Source: Eubacterium sp. UBA3720
GTDB taxonomy: Bacteria; Bacillota; Clostridia; Lachnospirales; Lachnospiraceae
Reading direction: 5' to 3'
Length of the DNA: 27,344 bases
Assembly (NCBI GenBank): GCA_002371335.1
Contig: DFHP01000005.1
Location: 23,984-51,327, forward strand
Shown here: one piece after another, positions 1 through 8,288 of the stretch
How the letters are laid out: each line of letters opens with the position of its first letter
Position numbering within the stretch: position 1 is the stretch's first letter
Made by a program: the position numbers and the translations under genes
The notes under the pieces: generated by a model
What the model saw: the letters and a program-made list of their open reading frames with translations, nothing else
The model's database searches: none
Told to the model about the DNA's origin: nothing

Positions 1-146
1 TCGGGTCAGCTTCAGCTGACATCTTCCAAACCGGATTCCTGTACATCCTTGCGGAACTTTTGTCTCTGCGGAAGATTGGACCTCCACTGAAACGAGCTTG
101 TCGCAACCCTCCGCTTAAGAAGCGGGGGGCTTCTCACACTGAGATA
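1..146 (-). repeat. Structured intergenic element, copy A (after groES)
   Basis: Starts three bases after the groES stop codon and runs to the window edge, so its far end is cut. Read on the minus strand it opens with TATCTCAGTGTGAGAAG, then a C-rich/G-rich hairpin, then a 13-bp hairpin at 62-93 with loop TCCAAT, then a TTTGGAAGAT segment and a short GTCAGC/GCTGAC hairpin. A second copy with the same order of parts lies at 20143-20288. The GAAGCCCCC hairpin recalls right ends of IS200/IS605-type elements, but no tnpA or tnpB is present, so that link is inference. It could be a noncoding RNA, a small non-autonomous mobile element, or an RNA processing signal between groES and a gene further left. 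Confidence 0.75.
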
Positions 147-149
147 TAA

Positions 150-422
150 TTAATCGACAATAGCAAGGATATCGCTGTGTTTAACGATAATATATTCCTC
201 GCCGTCAAGCTTTACATCTGTGCCGGCGTATTTTGAATAGATAACCTTGTCATCCACCTTAACTTCCATCTTTACATCTTCGGTTCCGGGTCCTACAGCA
301 ACGACAACTGCCTCTGAAGGTTTCTCCTGCGCCCCTGCAGAAAGGATGATTCCTGATTTTGTCTTTTCTTCAGCCTCAACCTGCTTCAAAACAACTCTAT
401 CGCCTAATGGTACTAATTTCAT
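150..422 (-). CDS. groES: Co-chaperonin GroES (Hsp10)
   Basis: A 90-residue GroES, close to the family length of about 94-97. The N-terminus carries the family signature (PLGDRVVLKQ), followed by the mobile-loop region around residues 17-35 (EEKTKSGIILSAG) that docks onto GroEL, and the usual beta-barrel end (YIIVKHSDILAIVD). In the family it caps the GroEL ring in the cytoplasm and closes the folding chamber. The ATG is preceded by AAGGAGG at a 7-nt distance. Upstream are a sigma-A promoter and a CIRCE operator, so HrcA repression is expected. groEL normally follows directly, but here the 146-nt structured element follows the stop codon and the window then ends, so groEL cannot be confirmed. 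Confidence 0.97.
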   Translation of the reverse strand: MKLVPLGDRVVLKQVEAEEKTKSGIILSAGAQEKPSEAVVVAVGPGTEDVKMEVKVDDKVIYSKYAGTDVKLDGEEYIIVKHSDILAIVD

Positions 423-478
423 GTTATGGCCTCCTTGTTATTTTATTCTCTGAAATTGCTTTCGTGAACTCTCTTTTA

Positions 479-505
479 TTAGCACTCAGTTTGATTGAGT
501 GCTAC
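479..505. promoter_or_regulatory. CIRCE operator of groES
   Basis: TTAGCACTC at 479-487, nine bases, then GAGTGCTAC at 497-505. This is the HrcA-binding inverted repeat with one deviation (final C instead of A). It lies between the groES promoter and start codon, where HrcA would block transcription. Confidence 0.95.
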
Positions 506-517
506 TCAACGATATTT

Positions 518-546
518 ATAATAAGTAATTCACTGTTTATTCGCAA
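518..546 (-). promoter_or_regulatory. sigma-A promoter of groES
   Basis: On the minus strand TTGCGA, 17 bases, TATTAT. It sits immediately upstream of the CIRCE operator. The sequence further upstream (about 550-650) is very A/G-rich on the transcribed strand. Confidence 0.8.
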
Positions 547-696
547 CTGGATTTTTTCCTGTAAATCAGTTTTAAATCTTTTATTATCTCTTATTTTCTC
601 TTTTTTTCTATCTTTTTCTTATGTTTTCGTTCTTTTCACACAAATCAGATTTTAGGCCGGATTTCTGACACTCGCAATTTCCCATGAAATATCCAA

Positions 697-736
697 GTCC
701 GCGAACGGACATCCGCCTCTGTTCCTTTAAGCCGGA
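697..736. repeat. Dispersed GTCCGC motif, copy 1
   Basis: GTCCGCGAACGGAC forms a 6-bp hairpin (697-710) and is followed by GTTCCTTTAAGCCGGA (721-736). The same two parts in the same order occur at 14409-14441. Confidence 0.5.
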
Positions 737-763
737 ATCAGCATGATTTCCTTTGATACGCAA

Positions 764-798
764 AGAGGATATGCCGTTGATTTTCCGGCATATCCTCT
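764..798 (-). terminator. Hairpin terminator downstream of codY
   Basis: A perfect 13-bp stem (AGAGGATATGCCG, arms 764-776 and 786-798) with a 9-nt loop, about 65 nt past the codY stop. The T-run is short on the minus side and better on the plus side (ATTTTTTG), so it may work mostly as a 3' end or stabiliser for codY. Confidence 0.7.
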
Positions 799-861
799 GA
801 TTTTTTGATTTTCGTTTTTTATTCAGCTTTGTCACCTTTTTTCAGCTTTTTTCAGCCTGTT

Positions 862-1668
862 TTAGCTTTTATCAGCTTTTTTCTCTTCTTCCGCTTTTTC
901 TGCTTTGATCTCTTGGAGCTCATCGAAGATATAATCATTCAAAACCTTAATATATGTGCCTTTCATTCCGCTGGATCTGGATTCGATCACGCCTGCGCTT
1001 TCGAACTTACGGAGAGCATTGACGATAACTGATCTGGTGATACCTACCCTGTCGGCGATCTTACTTGCCACAAGTATTCCCTCGCGATCATTTAATTCAT
1101 CAAATATATGAATGATCGCTTCCATTTCTGAAAATGACAATGTACTGAACGCGGATTTAACGACCTGTATCTTTCTGTTCTCTTCAAGGTTTTCTTCATT
1201 TACGGAACGCATCATTTCCAGGCCGACCACCGTAGTTCCATATTCGCTTACGATAATATCATCGATATCGAACTGCGGTTCATAGCGGTATGTAAACACG
1301 GTTCCCAGCCGCTCTCCTGCAATCTCGATCGGATTAATAATAGCCGTATAATTCGAATACTTCTCACCTTCAAATCCGAGCGTCGACAGATTTACATTCT
1401 CTTTAGTGGAAAGAACGCTGAGAAAACGATCATTTAAAAGTGAATCAATGTGCTCGCCTACTTTGTTTTCTATTAAGTCTGTCAGCACCTCTATATCATC
1501 CTTACCGGCGATTCCGAGAACCTTTCCTTTCTTGCTGATGACCAGAATATTTGCATTCAGACAAGCCATCATCACTTCACATATATCATTAAAAACTACT
1601 TTGGTGGAATTATTATTATGTAACAGTTTATTAATCTTCCTGGTCTTATCTAATAATTGAACGCTCAT
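862..1668 (-). CDS. codY: GTP-sensing transcriptional repressor CodY
   Basis: A 268-residue CodY, the usual 255-265 plus a short Lys/Glu-rich tail (EKAEEEKKADKS). The N-terminal two thirds are the GAF-type sensor for branched-chain amino acids. The winged helix-turn-helix lies at about residues 198-245, with the family recognition stretch VGITRSVIVNALRKFESAG. In Firmicutes CodY represses starvation genes while GTP and branched-chain amino acids are plentiful. The ATG follows AAGGGAG at an 11-nt distance. Just past the stop codon the transcribed strand continues as near-repeats of GCTGAAAAAA, suggesting slippage-prone sequence at the 3' end. It follows topA, as in many Clostridia, but the topA terminator and a separate promoter indicate its own transcript. 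Confidence 0.96.
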   Translation of the reverse strand: MSVQLLDKTRKINKLLHNNNSTKVVFNDICEVMMACLNANILVISKKGKVLGIAGKDDIEVLTDLIENKVGEHIDSLLNDRFLSVLSTKENVNLSTLGFEGEKYSNYTAIINPIEIAGERLGTVFTYRYEPQFDIDDIIVSEYGTTVVGLEMMRSVNEENLEENRKIQVVKSAFSTLSFSEMEAIIHIFDELNDREGILVASKIADRVGITRSVIVNALRKFESAGVIESRSSGMKGTYIKVLNDYIFDELQEIKAEKAEEEKKADKS

Positions 1669-1714
1669 CTATCTATATTCTCCCTTTTGAATATTAATTA
1701 TCCACATCATAGTA

Positions 1715-1743
1715 ATTTTACCATCACTTTAAGTTTTTTACAA
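1715..1743 (-). promoter_or_regulatory. sigma-A promoter of codY
   Basis: On the minus strand TTGTAA, 17 bases, TAAAAT, about 50 nt upstream of the codY ATG. Confidence 0.65.
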
Positions 1744-1745
1744 TA

Positions 1746-1760
1746 TATTTTCTGACATTT
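1746..1760 (-). promoter_or_regulatory. Possible CodY box upstream of codY
   Basis: AAATGTCAGAAAATA on the minus strand matches the CodY consensus AATTTTCWGAAAATT at 12 of 15 positions. It lies just upstream of the -35 hexamer, fitting autoregulation. Such matches also occur by chance in AT-rich sequence. Confidence 0.4.
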
Positions 1761-1815
1761 CTCCCATGTTTTCAGCTCATATCAGTAAATGAAACAGATA
1801 TTTTCCTATGACACA

Positions 1816-1859
1816 AAAATGTCTATACTGCCCTTTCAGGAAACAGGTATAGACATTTT
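1816..1859 (-). terminator. Intrinsic terminator of topA
   Basis: A 13-bp stem (AAAATGTCTATAC with GTATAGACATTTT, arms 1816-1828 and 1847-1859), with TTTTTG following on the minus strand, starting about 10 nt after the topA stop. Confidence 0.9.
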
Positions 1860-1868
1860 GATCTGCTT

Positions 1869-3941
1869 TTATTTATCATCCTTCTTTATACTTTCCACAT
1901 ATCCGCATTCCCGATCCACGCAGACAAGCTTTCTGCCCTTTACCAGCATATAGCCGCCGCACTTCGGACATTTCTTATCGGATGGCATCTGCCAGGACAT
2001 AAACTCACAGTCCGGATAATTGGAACATCCGAAATACTTTCTGCCCTTTTTCGTTTTCCGGATAATGATCTCCCCGCCGCATGAAGGACATTGCACTCCT
2101 GTCTTCTCATAAAACGGTTTCGTGTTTCTGCATTCAGGAAATCCGGGACAAGCCAGGAATTTTCCATGCGGACCGTATTTTATGACCATGTTCCTTCCGC
2201 AGTTCTCGCATATCACGTCTGTTTCTTCATCCTGCACCTTTACCTCGGCCAGTTCCTTTTCCGCCGATTTAATGGATCCCTCCAGATCCGGCCAGAAGTT
2301 ACGGATGATTGTCTTCCACTCTATCTTTCCATCTCCGACGGCGTCCAGCAGCGTTTCCATATTTGCCGTGAAGTTTACATCCACGATGCCCGGGAACGCC
2401 TGTATCATCATATCATTTACAACTTCACCAAGCTCCGTGATATAAAGGTTTTTCTTCTCTCTTGATACATACCGCCGGGAAATGATCGTCGTTATCGTGG
2501 GCGCATATGTGCTCGGCCGTCCGATTCCAAGCTCCTCCATGGTCTTTACCAGAGACGCCTCTGTGTAGTGTGCGGGAGGCTGCGTAAAATGCTGCTCCCT
2601 CTTAAATTCTATAAGTGAAAGCCGGCTGTCTGTAGTCACTGCGCCAAGGCTTCTGTCTTTCTCATTATCTTCGTCATTTGTATATACGGACATGTAGCCC
2701 TTGAATATAACCTTCGACGCGGATGCTCTGAAATAATAATCGCCGTTCTTAATATATACAGCGCTTGTCTCGTATTCCGCCGGAGACATTCTGCTGGCCA
2801 CAAAACGTTTCCATATCAGCTGATACAGCCTGAACTGATCCCTTGTCAGGAATTCTTTTATCGACGCCGGGGTGCGTCTGACATCACTCGGCCGTATGGC
2901 TTCATGCGCATCCTGAGCTTTTTTGTTTCTGTTTGCGTTATTCCCGCCCGCAAGAACATACTTCTCGCCGTACTGATCCTTTATATAATTTCTGACTGCA
3001 TTATCCGCTTCATCAGATATACGTGTAGAATCCGTACGAAGATATGTTATCAGACCTACTGTTCCGGCTTTCTTCAGATCGATGCCTTCATACAGCTGCT
3101 GCGCGATCTGCATAGTTTTATATGTAGACATGTTAAGAGTCTTCGACGCTTCCTGCTGCAGTGTGCTGGTCGTGAACGGAAGCGGCGGCTTTTTCATCCT
3201 TGTGCCTTTTTTCAGGTCATCAACAGTGAATGTGCCTTCATTTAATTTTTCGATTATCTTTTCAGCTTCTGAAGCAGAACGGATCTCGATCTTTTTATTT
3301 TTTGTTCCATAGAAATGAGCCGTCAGAGGTTTCTTCTGATCATCGACATTAAAGTCCGCGTCCAGCGTCCAGTACTCTTCCGGTATAAAGGCGTTGATCT
3401 CGGCTTCTCTGTCGGCAATGATCCTCAGCGCTACCGACTGCACACGTCCCGCGCTCAGTCCCCGTTTGATTTTCTTCCATAATAAAGGACTGATCTCATA
3501 TCCCACCATACGGTCCAGCTCTCTTCTGGCCTGCTGGGCGTCGATAAGATTCATATCCAGTTCCCTGGCGTTTTTTAGAGAATCTTTTACGGCTGTTTTT
3601 GTTATTTCATTGAAAGTGATCCTTTTTATCTTTTTCGGATCTGCTTTTAACGCAATAGATAAATGCCATGAAATAGCTTCTCCCTCACGGTCAGGGTCAG
3701 TTGCCAGATATATGATCTTTGCCTTGGACGCTTCTTTTCGAAGCTTCGCAAGCAGCTCACCTTTTCCGCGTATGGTTATATATTTCGGTTCATAGTCATT
3801 TTCGATGTCGATTCCGAGGCTGCTTTTCGGAAGGTCACGCACGTGTCCCATAGATGCGACCACCTCGTAATTCGATCCCAGAAATTTTTTGATTGACTTA
3901 ACCTTTGTCGGTGATTCGACAATCACTAAATTGTTTGCCAC
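1869..3941 (-). CDS. topA: DNA topoisomerase I (type IA)
   Basis: A full-length 690-residue TopA. The Toprim domain occupies residues 1-115 with the metal-binding DPDREGEAISWH at about 82-93. The catalytic tyrosine is Y300 in ITYLRTDSTR. The C-terminus has three four-cysteine zinc-ribbon modules (CENCG, CPSCGG and CPKCGG starts, about 580-685). The enzyme relaxes negative supercoils by breaking one strand through a 5'-phosphotyrosine link. The start is GTG, supported by GGGAGG 12 nt upstream and by the family N-terminus (NNLVIVESPTKVKSI). It sits between dprA and codY, a common Clostridia order, with its own promoter and terminator. Confidence 0.98.
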   Translation of the reverse strand: MANNLVIVESPTKVKSIKKFLGSNYEVVASMGHVRDLPKSSLGIDIENDYEPKYITIRGKGELLAKLRKEASKAKIIYLATDPDREGEAISWHLSIALKADPKKIKRITFNEITKTAVKDSLKNARELDMNLIDAQQARRELDRMVGYEISPLLWKKIKRGLSAGRVQSVALRIIADREAEINAFIPEEYWTLDADFNVDDQKKPLTAHFYGTKNKKIEIRSASEAEKIIEKLNEGTFTVDDLKKGTRMKKPPLPFTTSTLQQEASKTLNMSTYKTMQIAQQLYEGIDLKKAGTVGLITYLRTDSTRISDEADNAVRNYIKDQYGEKYVLAGGNNANRNKKAQDAHEAIRPSDVRRTPASIKEFLTRDQFRLYQLIWKRFVASRMSPAEYETSAVYIKNGDYYFRASASKVIFKGYMSVYTNDEDNEKDRSLGAVTTDSRLSLIEFKREQHFTQPPAHYTEASLVKTMEELGIGRPSTYAPTITTIISRRYVSREKKNLYITELGEVVNDMMIQAFPGIVDVNFTANMETLLDAVGDGKIEWKTIIRNFWPDLEGSIKSAEKELAEVKVQDEETDVICENCGRNMVIKYGPHGKFLACPGFPECRNTKPFYEKTGVQCPSCGGEIIIRKTKKGRKYFGCSNYPDCEFMSWQMPSDKKCPKCGGYMLVKGRKLVCVDRECGYVESIKKDDK

Positions 3942-3976
3942 CTTAAACTATTTCCTCCCAAGTCCAAATTACCCAT

Positions 3977-4005
3977 AATATACCCCAAATCATTTTAAGA
4001 TGCAA
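3977..4005 (-). promoter_or_regulatory. sigma-A promoter of topA
   Basis: On the minus strand TTGCAT, 17 bases, TATATT, about 35 nt upstream of the topA GTG. Confidence 0.75.
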
Positions 4006-4083
4006 CATGCTTTTTTCTTTCTTCTTCTATAGCTTCAGGCAGCCTTCTTCTTTCAGCGCCGCTCAGGACAGACCTGTGTCTTT

Positions 4084-4171
4084 GTATTTTCTCTAAATCC
4101 CCTCTATATTTCCTCCATATTTTCCCTATGTTTTCCCTGTGTTTTTCCTGTATTTTCCCTTTATTTTACTC
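4084..4171. repeat. 11-bp degenerate tandem repeat after dprA
   Basis: About eight consecutive 11-bp units of the type ATATTTTCCCT on the plus strand (AGGGAAAATAT on the transcribed strand), beginning in the last codons of dprA. Units differ at one to a few positions, but the 11-bp register is kept throughout. Confidence 0.75.
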
Positions 4172-5359
4172 CATATATGCATAATAGCCTTCTGCAGGAA
4201 CGTATACATATTTTTCAAGAGAAAGTGAAATAAGCGCTCCTGTAAGTACCCCTGCCTGCAGCCCCGTCTCTTCCATGAGCATATCGAGACTTTTTCCGTT
4301 CTCATCTATACATTCATACACCTTTACCACTGCCGGATCCTCGCTCCAGGGCTTCCCGAGACGTTTTTTCTCTTTCTGTTTCAGCTTCCCTACTCTGCGG
4401 AGCGCCTCAGAGTTCAGAAGATGCCTGCCTCTTGTATTTCCTTCCTCCGAGCCGGACCTTTCCGATGAAATATCCTTCTCCTGATCAGGCTCTGTGTGTT
4501 TTTCCCCTCCTGCCGTCCTGCCGCCGTGATCGATCGGCAGATCCGCCCTGTCCCGGCTATTCTCTTCATCTGAATATGATTCATTCATTCTGCATAAAGC
4601 CAGCTCCTCAAGTATGACCTCCGGAGAGACCGCTATTCCCGCTCCCTGTGAGATCAGTGCATTACATCCGAAGCTGAGGGCATCCACATTTCTTCCCGGG
4701 ATCGCAAAAACACTTTTACCCTGCTCCAGAGCATACTCTACCGTGATCAGAGATCCGCTCTTTTTCCTTGCCTCTATTACCAGTACTATATCTGCCAGTG
4801 CGCTTATGATGCGGTTTCTTAAAGGAAAATGCCATGGCGCTGCCTTCGTACCGGGTTCATACTCCGAAATAATCCCTCCCCCGTTCCTTATGATCTCATC
4901 ATATACACTTCTGTTTTCTTTGGGATAGCATACATCCGCTCCGCTTCCCAGAACGGCAAAGGCAGTTCCTCCTCCTCTGAGCGCGCCTATCTGCGATGAT
5001 ACGTCTATTCCATAGGCAAGACCGCTGATGATCTGTACTCCGTTTTCCGCCAGTGTTTTCCCGAACCGTTCTGCCTCACTTTTCCCATAACCGCTGCAGT
5101 TCCTTGCACCTACGATCGCTACACAGGGACGCGACGGATCAGGAAATCTTCCTATTACATAAAGACCGGCCGGCATCCTCTCATACTGTTTCAGATACGG
5201 AGGATATTCCGGATCATATCGGTCTGCATATCTCATTTCATACAATCTGCTTCCGACCTCCCCACCGATAATATACTTTATTTCAGGGACTCCTTTCTGC
5301 CGGTTCCCTTTATCACTTTCCGTCCTGTCAGTTTCCGCATCGAAAACACAGTGCTTCAC
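4166..5359 (-). CDS. dprA: DNA-processing protein DprA (Smf)
   Basis: In the family DprA protects incoming single-stranded DNA and loads RecA during transformation. The Rossmann-like core (about residues 70-250) shows VGARNCSGYG, SGLAYGID, LGSGADVCYPKENR and FPLRNRIISALA. The C-terminal winged helix (about 335-397, SLDMLMEETGL ... SLEKYVYV) is the DML1-type domain. Between them is a charged linker of roughly 80 residues, which makes the protein (397 residues) longer than B. subtilis DprA. The N-terminal SAM-like helical domain appears to be missing. The GTG start lies 32 nt inside comM with GAGG 9 nt upstream, so the two are translationally coupled. Confidence 0.93.
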   Translation of the reverse strand: MKHCVFDAETDRTESDKGNRQKGVPEIKYIIGGEVGSRLYEMRYADRYDPEYPPYLKQYERMPAGLYVIGRFPDPSRPCVAIVGARNCSGYGKSEAERFGKTLAENGVQIISGLAYGIDVSSQIGALRGGGTAFAVLGSGADVCYPKENRSVYDEIIRNGGGIISEYEPGTKAAPWHFPLRNRIISALADIVLVIEARKKSGSLITVEYALEQGKSVFAIPGRNVDALSFGCNALISQGAGIAVSPEVILEELALCRMNESYSDEENSRDRADLPIDHGGRTAGGEKHTEPDQEKDISSERSGSEEGNTRGRHLLNSEALRRVGKLKQKEKKRLGKPWSEDPAVVKVYECIDENGKSLDMLMEETGLQAGVLTGALISLSLEKYVYVPAEGYYAYME

Positions 5360-6833
5360 TGATGTGCGCCTCGCAGATCAGTTCATCTCTCTCCAGATCC
5401 GCTATCGTACGTGAGACTTTTATGAGCCTGTGATAGCCCCTTGCACTGAGCCCGAGCTTTTCAAACGCAGAACGCAGCAGGCTTTTCCCCTGATCTGTGG
5501 TCTCACAGTATTTCCCTATCATTGGAGCGTTCAGCTCACTGTTATATGTGATTTTTTCATTACGATATCTCTCTTTCTGAATATCTACAGCGGCAACGAC
5601 TTTCTTTCTCATGCTTTCTGAAGACTCCCCCTGACAGGCTTTTCCCGTCAGTTCATTATAGGAGACAGCTTTCACCTCACAGCGGAGATCCATTCTGTCC
5701 ATCATAGCCTTGCTCACTCTGTTCCGGTAGGACCTGATCTCTGTATAGCTGCAGTTGCATTTATTCCTGTCGGGAAAAAATCCACAAGGACACGGATTCA
5801 TTGCTCCCACCAGTATGAACATTGCGGGAAAGCGAAATGTACCTCCGTTCCTTGACAGAATGATAGCTCTGTCCTCCAGGGGCTGACGGAGCATTTCCAT
5901 AGTCTCTCTTCTCATTTCCGGAAGTTCATCCAGAAACAAAACTCCTCTGTGGGAAAGAGTCACCTCCCTGGGCTGAGGGTATTTTCCTCCTCCGCACAAT
6001 CCCGCTGCAGTGACCGAATAATGCGGCGCTCTGTATGGCCGTGTCTTCCGAAGGGGCATATTGTCATTGAGCAGTCCTGCAATACTGTATATCTTTGATA
6101 TTTCCAGTTCCTCCTCCTGTGTAAGCGGAGGAAGGATCGTAGGTATCCTTCTGGCTGTCATAGACTTTCCTGAACCCGGCGGCCCTGAAAGGAGCAGATT
6201 ATGAAAGCCCGAAGCCGTGATCACCGCTGCTCTTTTTACCATTTCCTGTCCGCAGATATCCTGAAAATCCACCGTATATTCATCCTCTGCGCTTTCACTT
6301 TTCTCCTCTTTTACCGTCAGTTCCTCACCTCTGCAGTAAGCCAGCAGATCCTCCAGACTTTCTATGCCTATGATCGTTATTCCTTCAACAAGTTCTGCCT
6401 CACTCCTGTTTGCCCGGGGAACGACGCATACTCTGCATCCCATCTTTTCAGCCAGAATCACACTTGGAAGAACGCCCGTTACAGAGTGGACTCTCCCGTC
6501 CAGATGCAGTTCTCCTATCAGCATAGTGTCTTTTAGAACACTCTTCTCTATCCTTCCAAGCGCGGCCAGGACTGCGGCAGCGATCGGAAGGTCGAATCTG
6601 GTGCCGTCTTTCCGTACATCTCCCGGCGAAAGATTAATAGTGACCCTCTGCGGGGGGAGCGATACTCCCAGGTTTTTCAAAGCCGTCTTTACCCTGTCCT
6701 GTGCTTCGCGTACCTGTGAGGATACAAAGCCTACAATTGAAAAAGAAGGCATGCCGCTTCCCACATCCGCTTCGACCATGACCGGAAGCGCGTCTACGCC
6801 GGCTATTGACGATGAAATCAAACTGTAATACAT
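5328..6833 (-). CDS. comM: YifB/ComM family AAA+ (Mg chelatase-like) protein
   Basis: A 501-residue ComM-type protein. The N-terminus (1-165) is the Lon-protease-like ChlI fold (SFSIVGFVSSQVREAQDRVK; INLSPGDVRKDGTRFDLPIA). The AAA+ module has Walker A GPPGSGKS at 217-224, Walker B VLFLDELPE, and the cysteine cluster CPCGFFPDRNKCNCS. The C-terminal region contains the family stretch SARGYHRLIKVSRTIADL. ComM in Vibrio is a hexameric helicase that promotes branch migration during natural transformation. Pairing with dprA supports a DNA-uptake or recombination role, but no competence pilus genes are in the window. The spacing between the AAGGGAG motif and ATG is long (16 nt), so translation may be modest. 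Confidence 0.95.
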   Translation of the reverse strand: MYYSLISSSIAGVDALPVMVEADVGSGMPSFSIVGFVSSQVREAQDRVKTALKNLGVSLPPQRVTINLSPGDVRKDGTRFDLPIAAAVLAALGRIEKSVLKDTMLIGELHLDGRVHSVTGVLPSVILAEKMGCRVCVVPRANRSEAELVEGITIIGIESLEDLLAYCRGEELTVKEEKSESAEDEYTVDFQDICGQEMVKRAAVITASGFHNLLLSGPPGSGKSMTARRIPTILPPLTQEEELEISKIYSIAGLLNDNMPLRKTRPYRAPHYSVTAAGLCGGGKYPQPREVTLSHRGVLFLDELPEMRRETMEMLRQPLEDRAIILSRNGGTFRFPAMFILVGAMNPCPCGFFPDRNKCNCSYTEIRSYRNRVSKAMMDRMDLRCEVKAVSYNELTGKACQGESSESMRKKVVAAVDIQKERYRNEKITYNSELNAPMIGKYCETTDQGKSLLRSAFEKLGLSARGYHRLIKVSRTIADLERDELICEAHISEALCFRCGN

Positions 6834-6867
6834 AAGTTTTCTGACAATTCTCCCTTCATAAAAAAAC

Positions 6868-6909
6868 GCGATAATTTACATAAACCTTTGTATTTATGTA
6901 AATTATCGC
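6868..6909 (-). terminator. Intrinsic terminator of trhP
   Basis: A perfect 17-bp stem (arms 6868-6884 and 6893-6909, GCGATAATTTACATAAA) with an 8-nt loop, followed by GTTTTTTAT on the minus strand. It separates the trmR-trhP transcript from comM. The A-run on the other side would let it act both ways. Confidence 0.92.
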
Positions 6910-7020
6910 ATTTTCAGGATTATGTCAATAAGACTGTCCGAAGCAGTCACTTTTTTCTATCTGCTCCGTATCAGGCGAGAGCATATTTCCGCCCGGTGTC
7001 TTTACCATAAAGCAGCTTTA

Positions 7021-8259
7021 TTATTGATCAGCCGGGCATCGGAGAATATCATACATCTGAGGCTGCATACCCAGATCAATATGAAGTTCCTGTTTGGAGT
7101 GAGGCGCTGATATCATCGGATTTCCGTCCGCATCAAAAAGCCCCTGGACAGTCACCTCGGGATTCTCGCCGTTGGGTTTCATCACTTCTATACGGTCTCC
7201 CACACAGAATTTGTTTTTCTGCTCAACGACCGCAAATCCGTTCTCATCAATGCCTTCCACGACTCCAAGATATTTATATCTGGTAATGTATGTATTATTA
7301 TCATAGATCTGATCCTCTGACGCAGGCTTTCCGTAAAAGAATCCCGTCGTGAACTGACGGTATGTACAGTTCGAGATCTGCTCCAGATACCAGGGCATAT
7401 TCTGTTCATAAAGTTTCGGATCCTGAAGATAATCGTCGATCGCTTTGCGGTATGTCCTTGCCACAGTTGCCACGTAAAGAGCTGTCTTCATCCTTCCTTC
7501 GATCTTATAACTGCTGATACCCGCATCTATCAGATCCGGGATATGTTCAATCATGCAAAGATCCTTGGAATTAAAAATATACGTACCCCTTTCATTCTCG
7601 TATACAGGCATATACTCGCCCGGTCTGGTCTCCTCGACCACAGCGTATTTCCAGCGGCACGGATGTGTACAGGCACCTCTGTTCGCGTCTCTTCCGGTAA
7701 AATAATTTGAAAGAAGACACCTTCCCGAATATGAGATGCACATTGCTCCGTGAATAAATGACTCCAGCTCGAGATCCGCCGGAATCCTGGACCGCATCTC
7801 GCGGATCTCCCGAAGTGATAATTCTCTTGCTGTTACGATCCTTTTAGCACCAAGCTGATACCAGAAATTGCATGTCTGATAATTTGTATTGTTTGCCTGT
7901 GTGCTGATATGGCGGTCGATCTCCGGGCAAATTTCTCCGGCCATCGAGAAAATACCCGGATCCGCAATGATCAGTGCGTCAGGTCTTAACTCCTTGAGTT
8001 CCTTCAGGTACTCTTCCACTCCATCCAGATCCTGGTTGTGGGCCAGAATATTGACCGTAACATGTACCTTTACTCCATGCTCATGGGCAAATCTGATTCC
8101 CTCGGCCATATCCTCTTTGCTGAAATTCTTTGCTTTCGCCCGCAGTCCGTATACCTCTCCTCCGATATATACCGCATCAGCCCCGAACGCGACAGCTACC
8201 TTCAGCACTTCCAGACAGCTGGCGGGAACGAGCAGTTCCGGTCTTTTCTTTCTGTTCAT
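7021..8259 (-). CDS. trhP: U32 peptidase-family tRNA hydroxylation protein TrhP
   Basis: A 412-residue U32 family protein. The N-terminus ELLVPASCLEVLKVAVAFGADAVY and the central cysteine motif region GAMCISYSGRCLLSNYFTGRD...RGACTHPCRW are diagnostic of the family; the C-terminal extension is the usual U32 beta domain. Family knowledge: TrhP (YegQ in E. coli, YrrN/YrrO in B. subtilis) makes 5-hydroxyuridine at wobble position 34 of tRNAs, using prephenate and probably an Fe-S cluster. It lies 29 nt after trmR, which methylates that product, matching the B. subtilis yrrM-yrrN-yrrO order. Only one U32 gene is present here, against two in Bacillus. The ATG follows AAAGGA. Other U32 functions (collagenase-like) are less likely given this context. 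Confidence 0.88.
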   Translation of the reverse strand: MNRKKRPELLVPASCLEVLKVAVAFGADAVYIGGEVYGLRAKAKNFSKEDMAEGIRFAHEHGVKVHVTVNILAHNQDLDGVEEYLKELKELRPDALIIADPGIFSMAGEICPEIDRHISTQANNTNYQTCNFWYQLGAKRIVTARELSLREIREMRSRIPADLELESFIHGAMCISYSGRCLLSNYFTGRDANRGACTHPCRWKYAVVEETRPGEYMPVYENERGTYIFNSKDLCMIEHIPDLIDAGISSYKIEGRMKTALYVATVARTYRKAIDDYLQDPKLYEQNMPWYLEQISNCTYRQFTTGFFYGKPASEDQIYDNNTYITRYKYLGVVEGIDENGFAVVEQKNKFCVGDRIEVMKPNGENPEVTVQGLFDADGNPMISAPHSKQELHIDLGMQPQMYDILRCPADQ

Positions 8260-8288
8260 AAAAAATCCTTTCCAAAATCTGCCGGTAT

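Larger units (their letters stand above)
423..861. other. Gene-free interval groES-codY
   Basis: Holds the groES leader, CIRCE and promoter, an A/T-rich tract (about 550-650), a short dispersed-repeat motif at 697-736 and the codY terminator at 764-798. I see no credible coding sequence; short ORFs here lack family resemblance and sit in low-complexity sequence. Confidence 0.7.

Noticed and set aside
608..835. 75-codon minus-strand frame after codY
   Set aside because: It runs through the codY terminator stem and the dispersed repeat, so it is not a credible gene.
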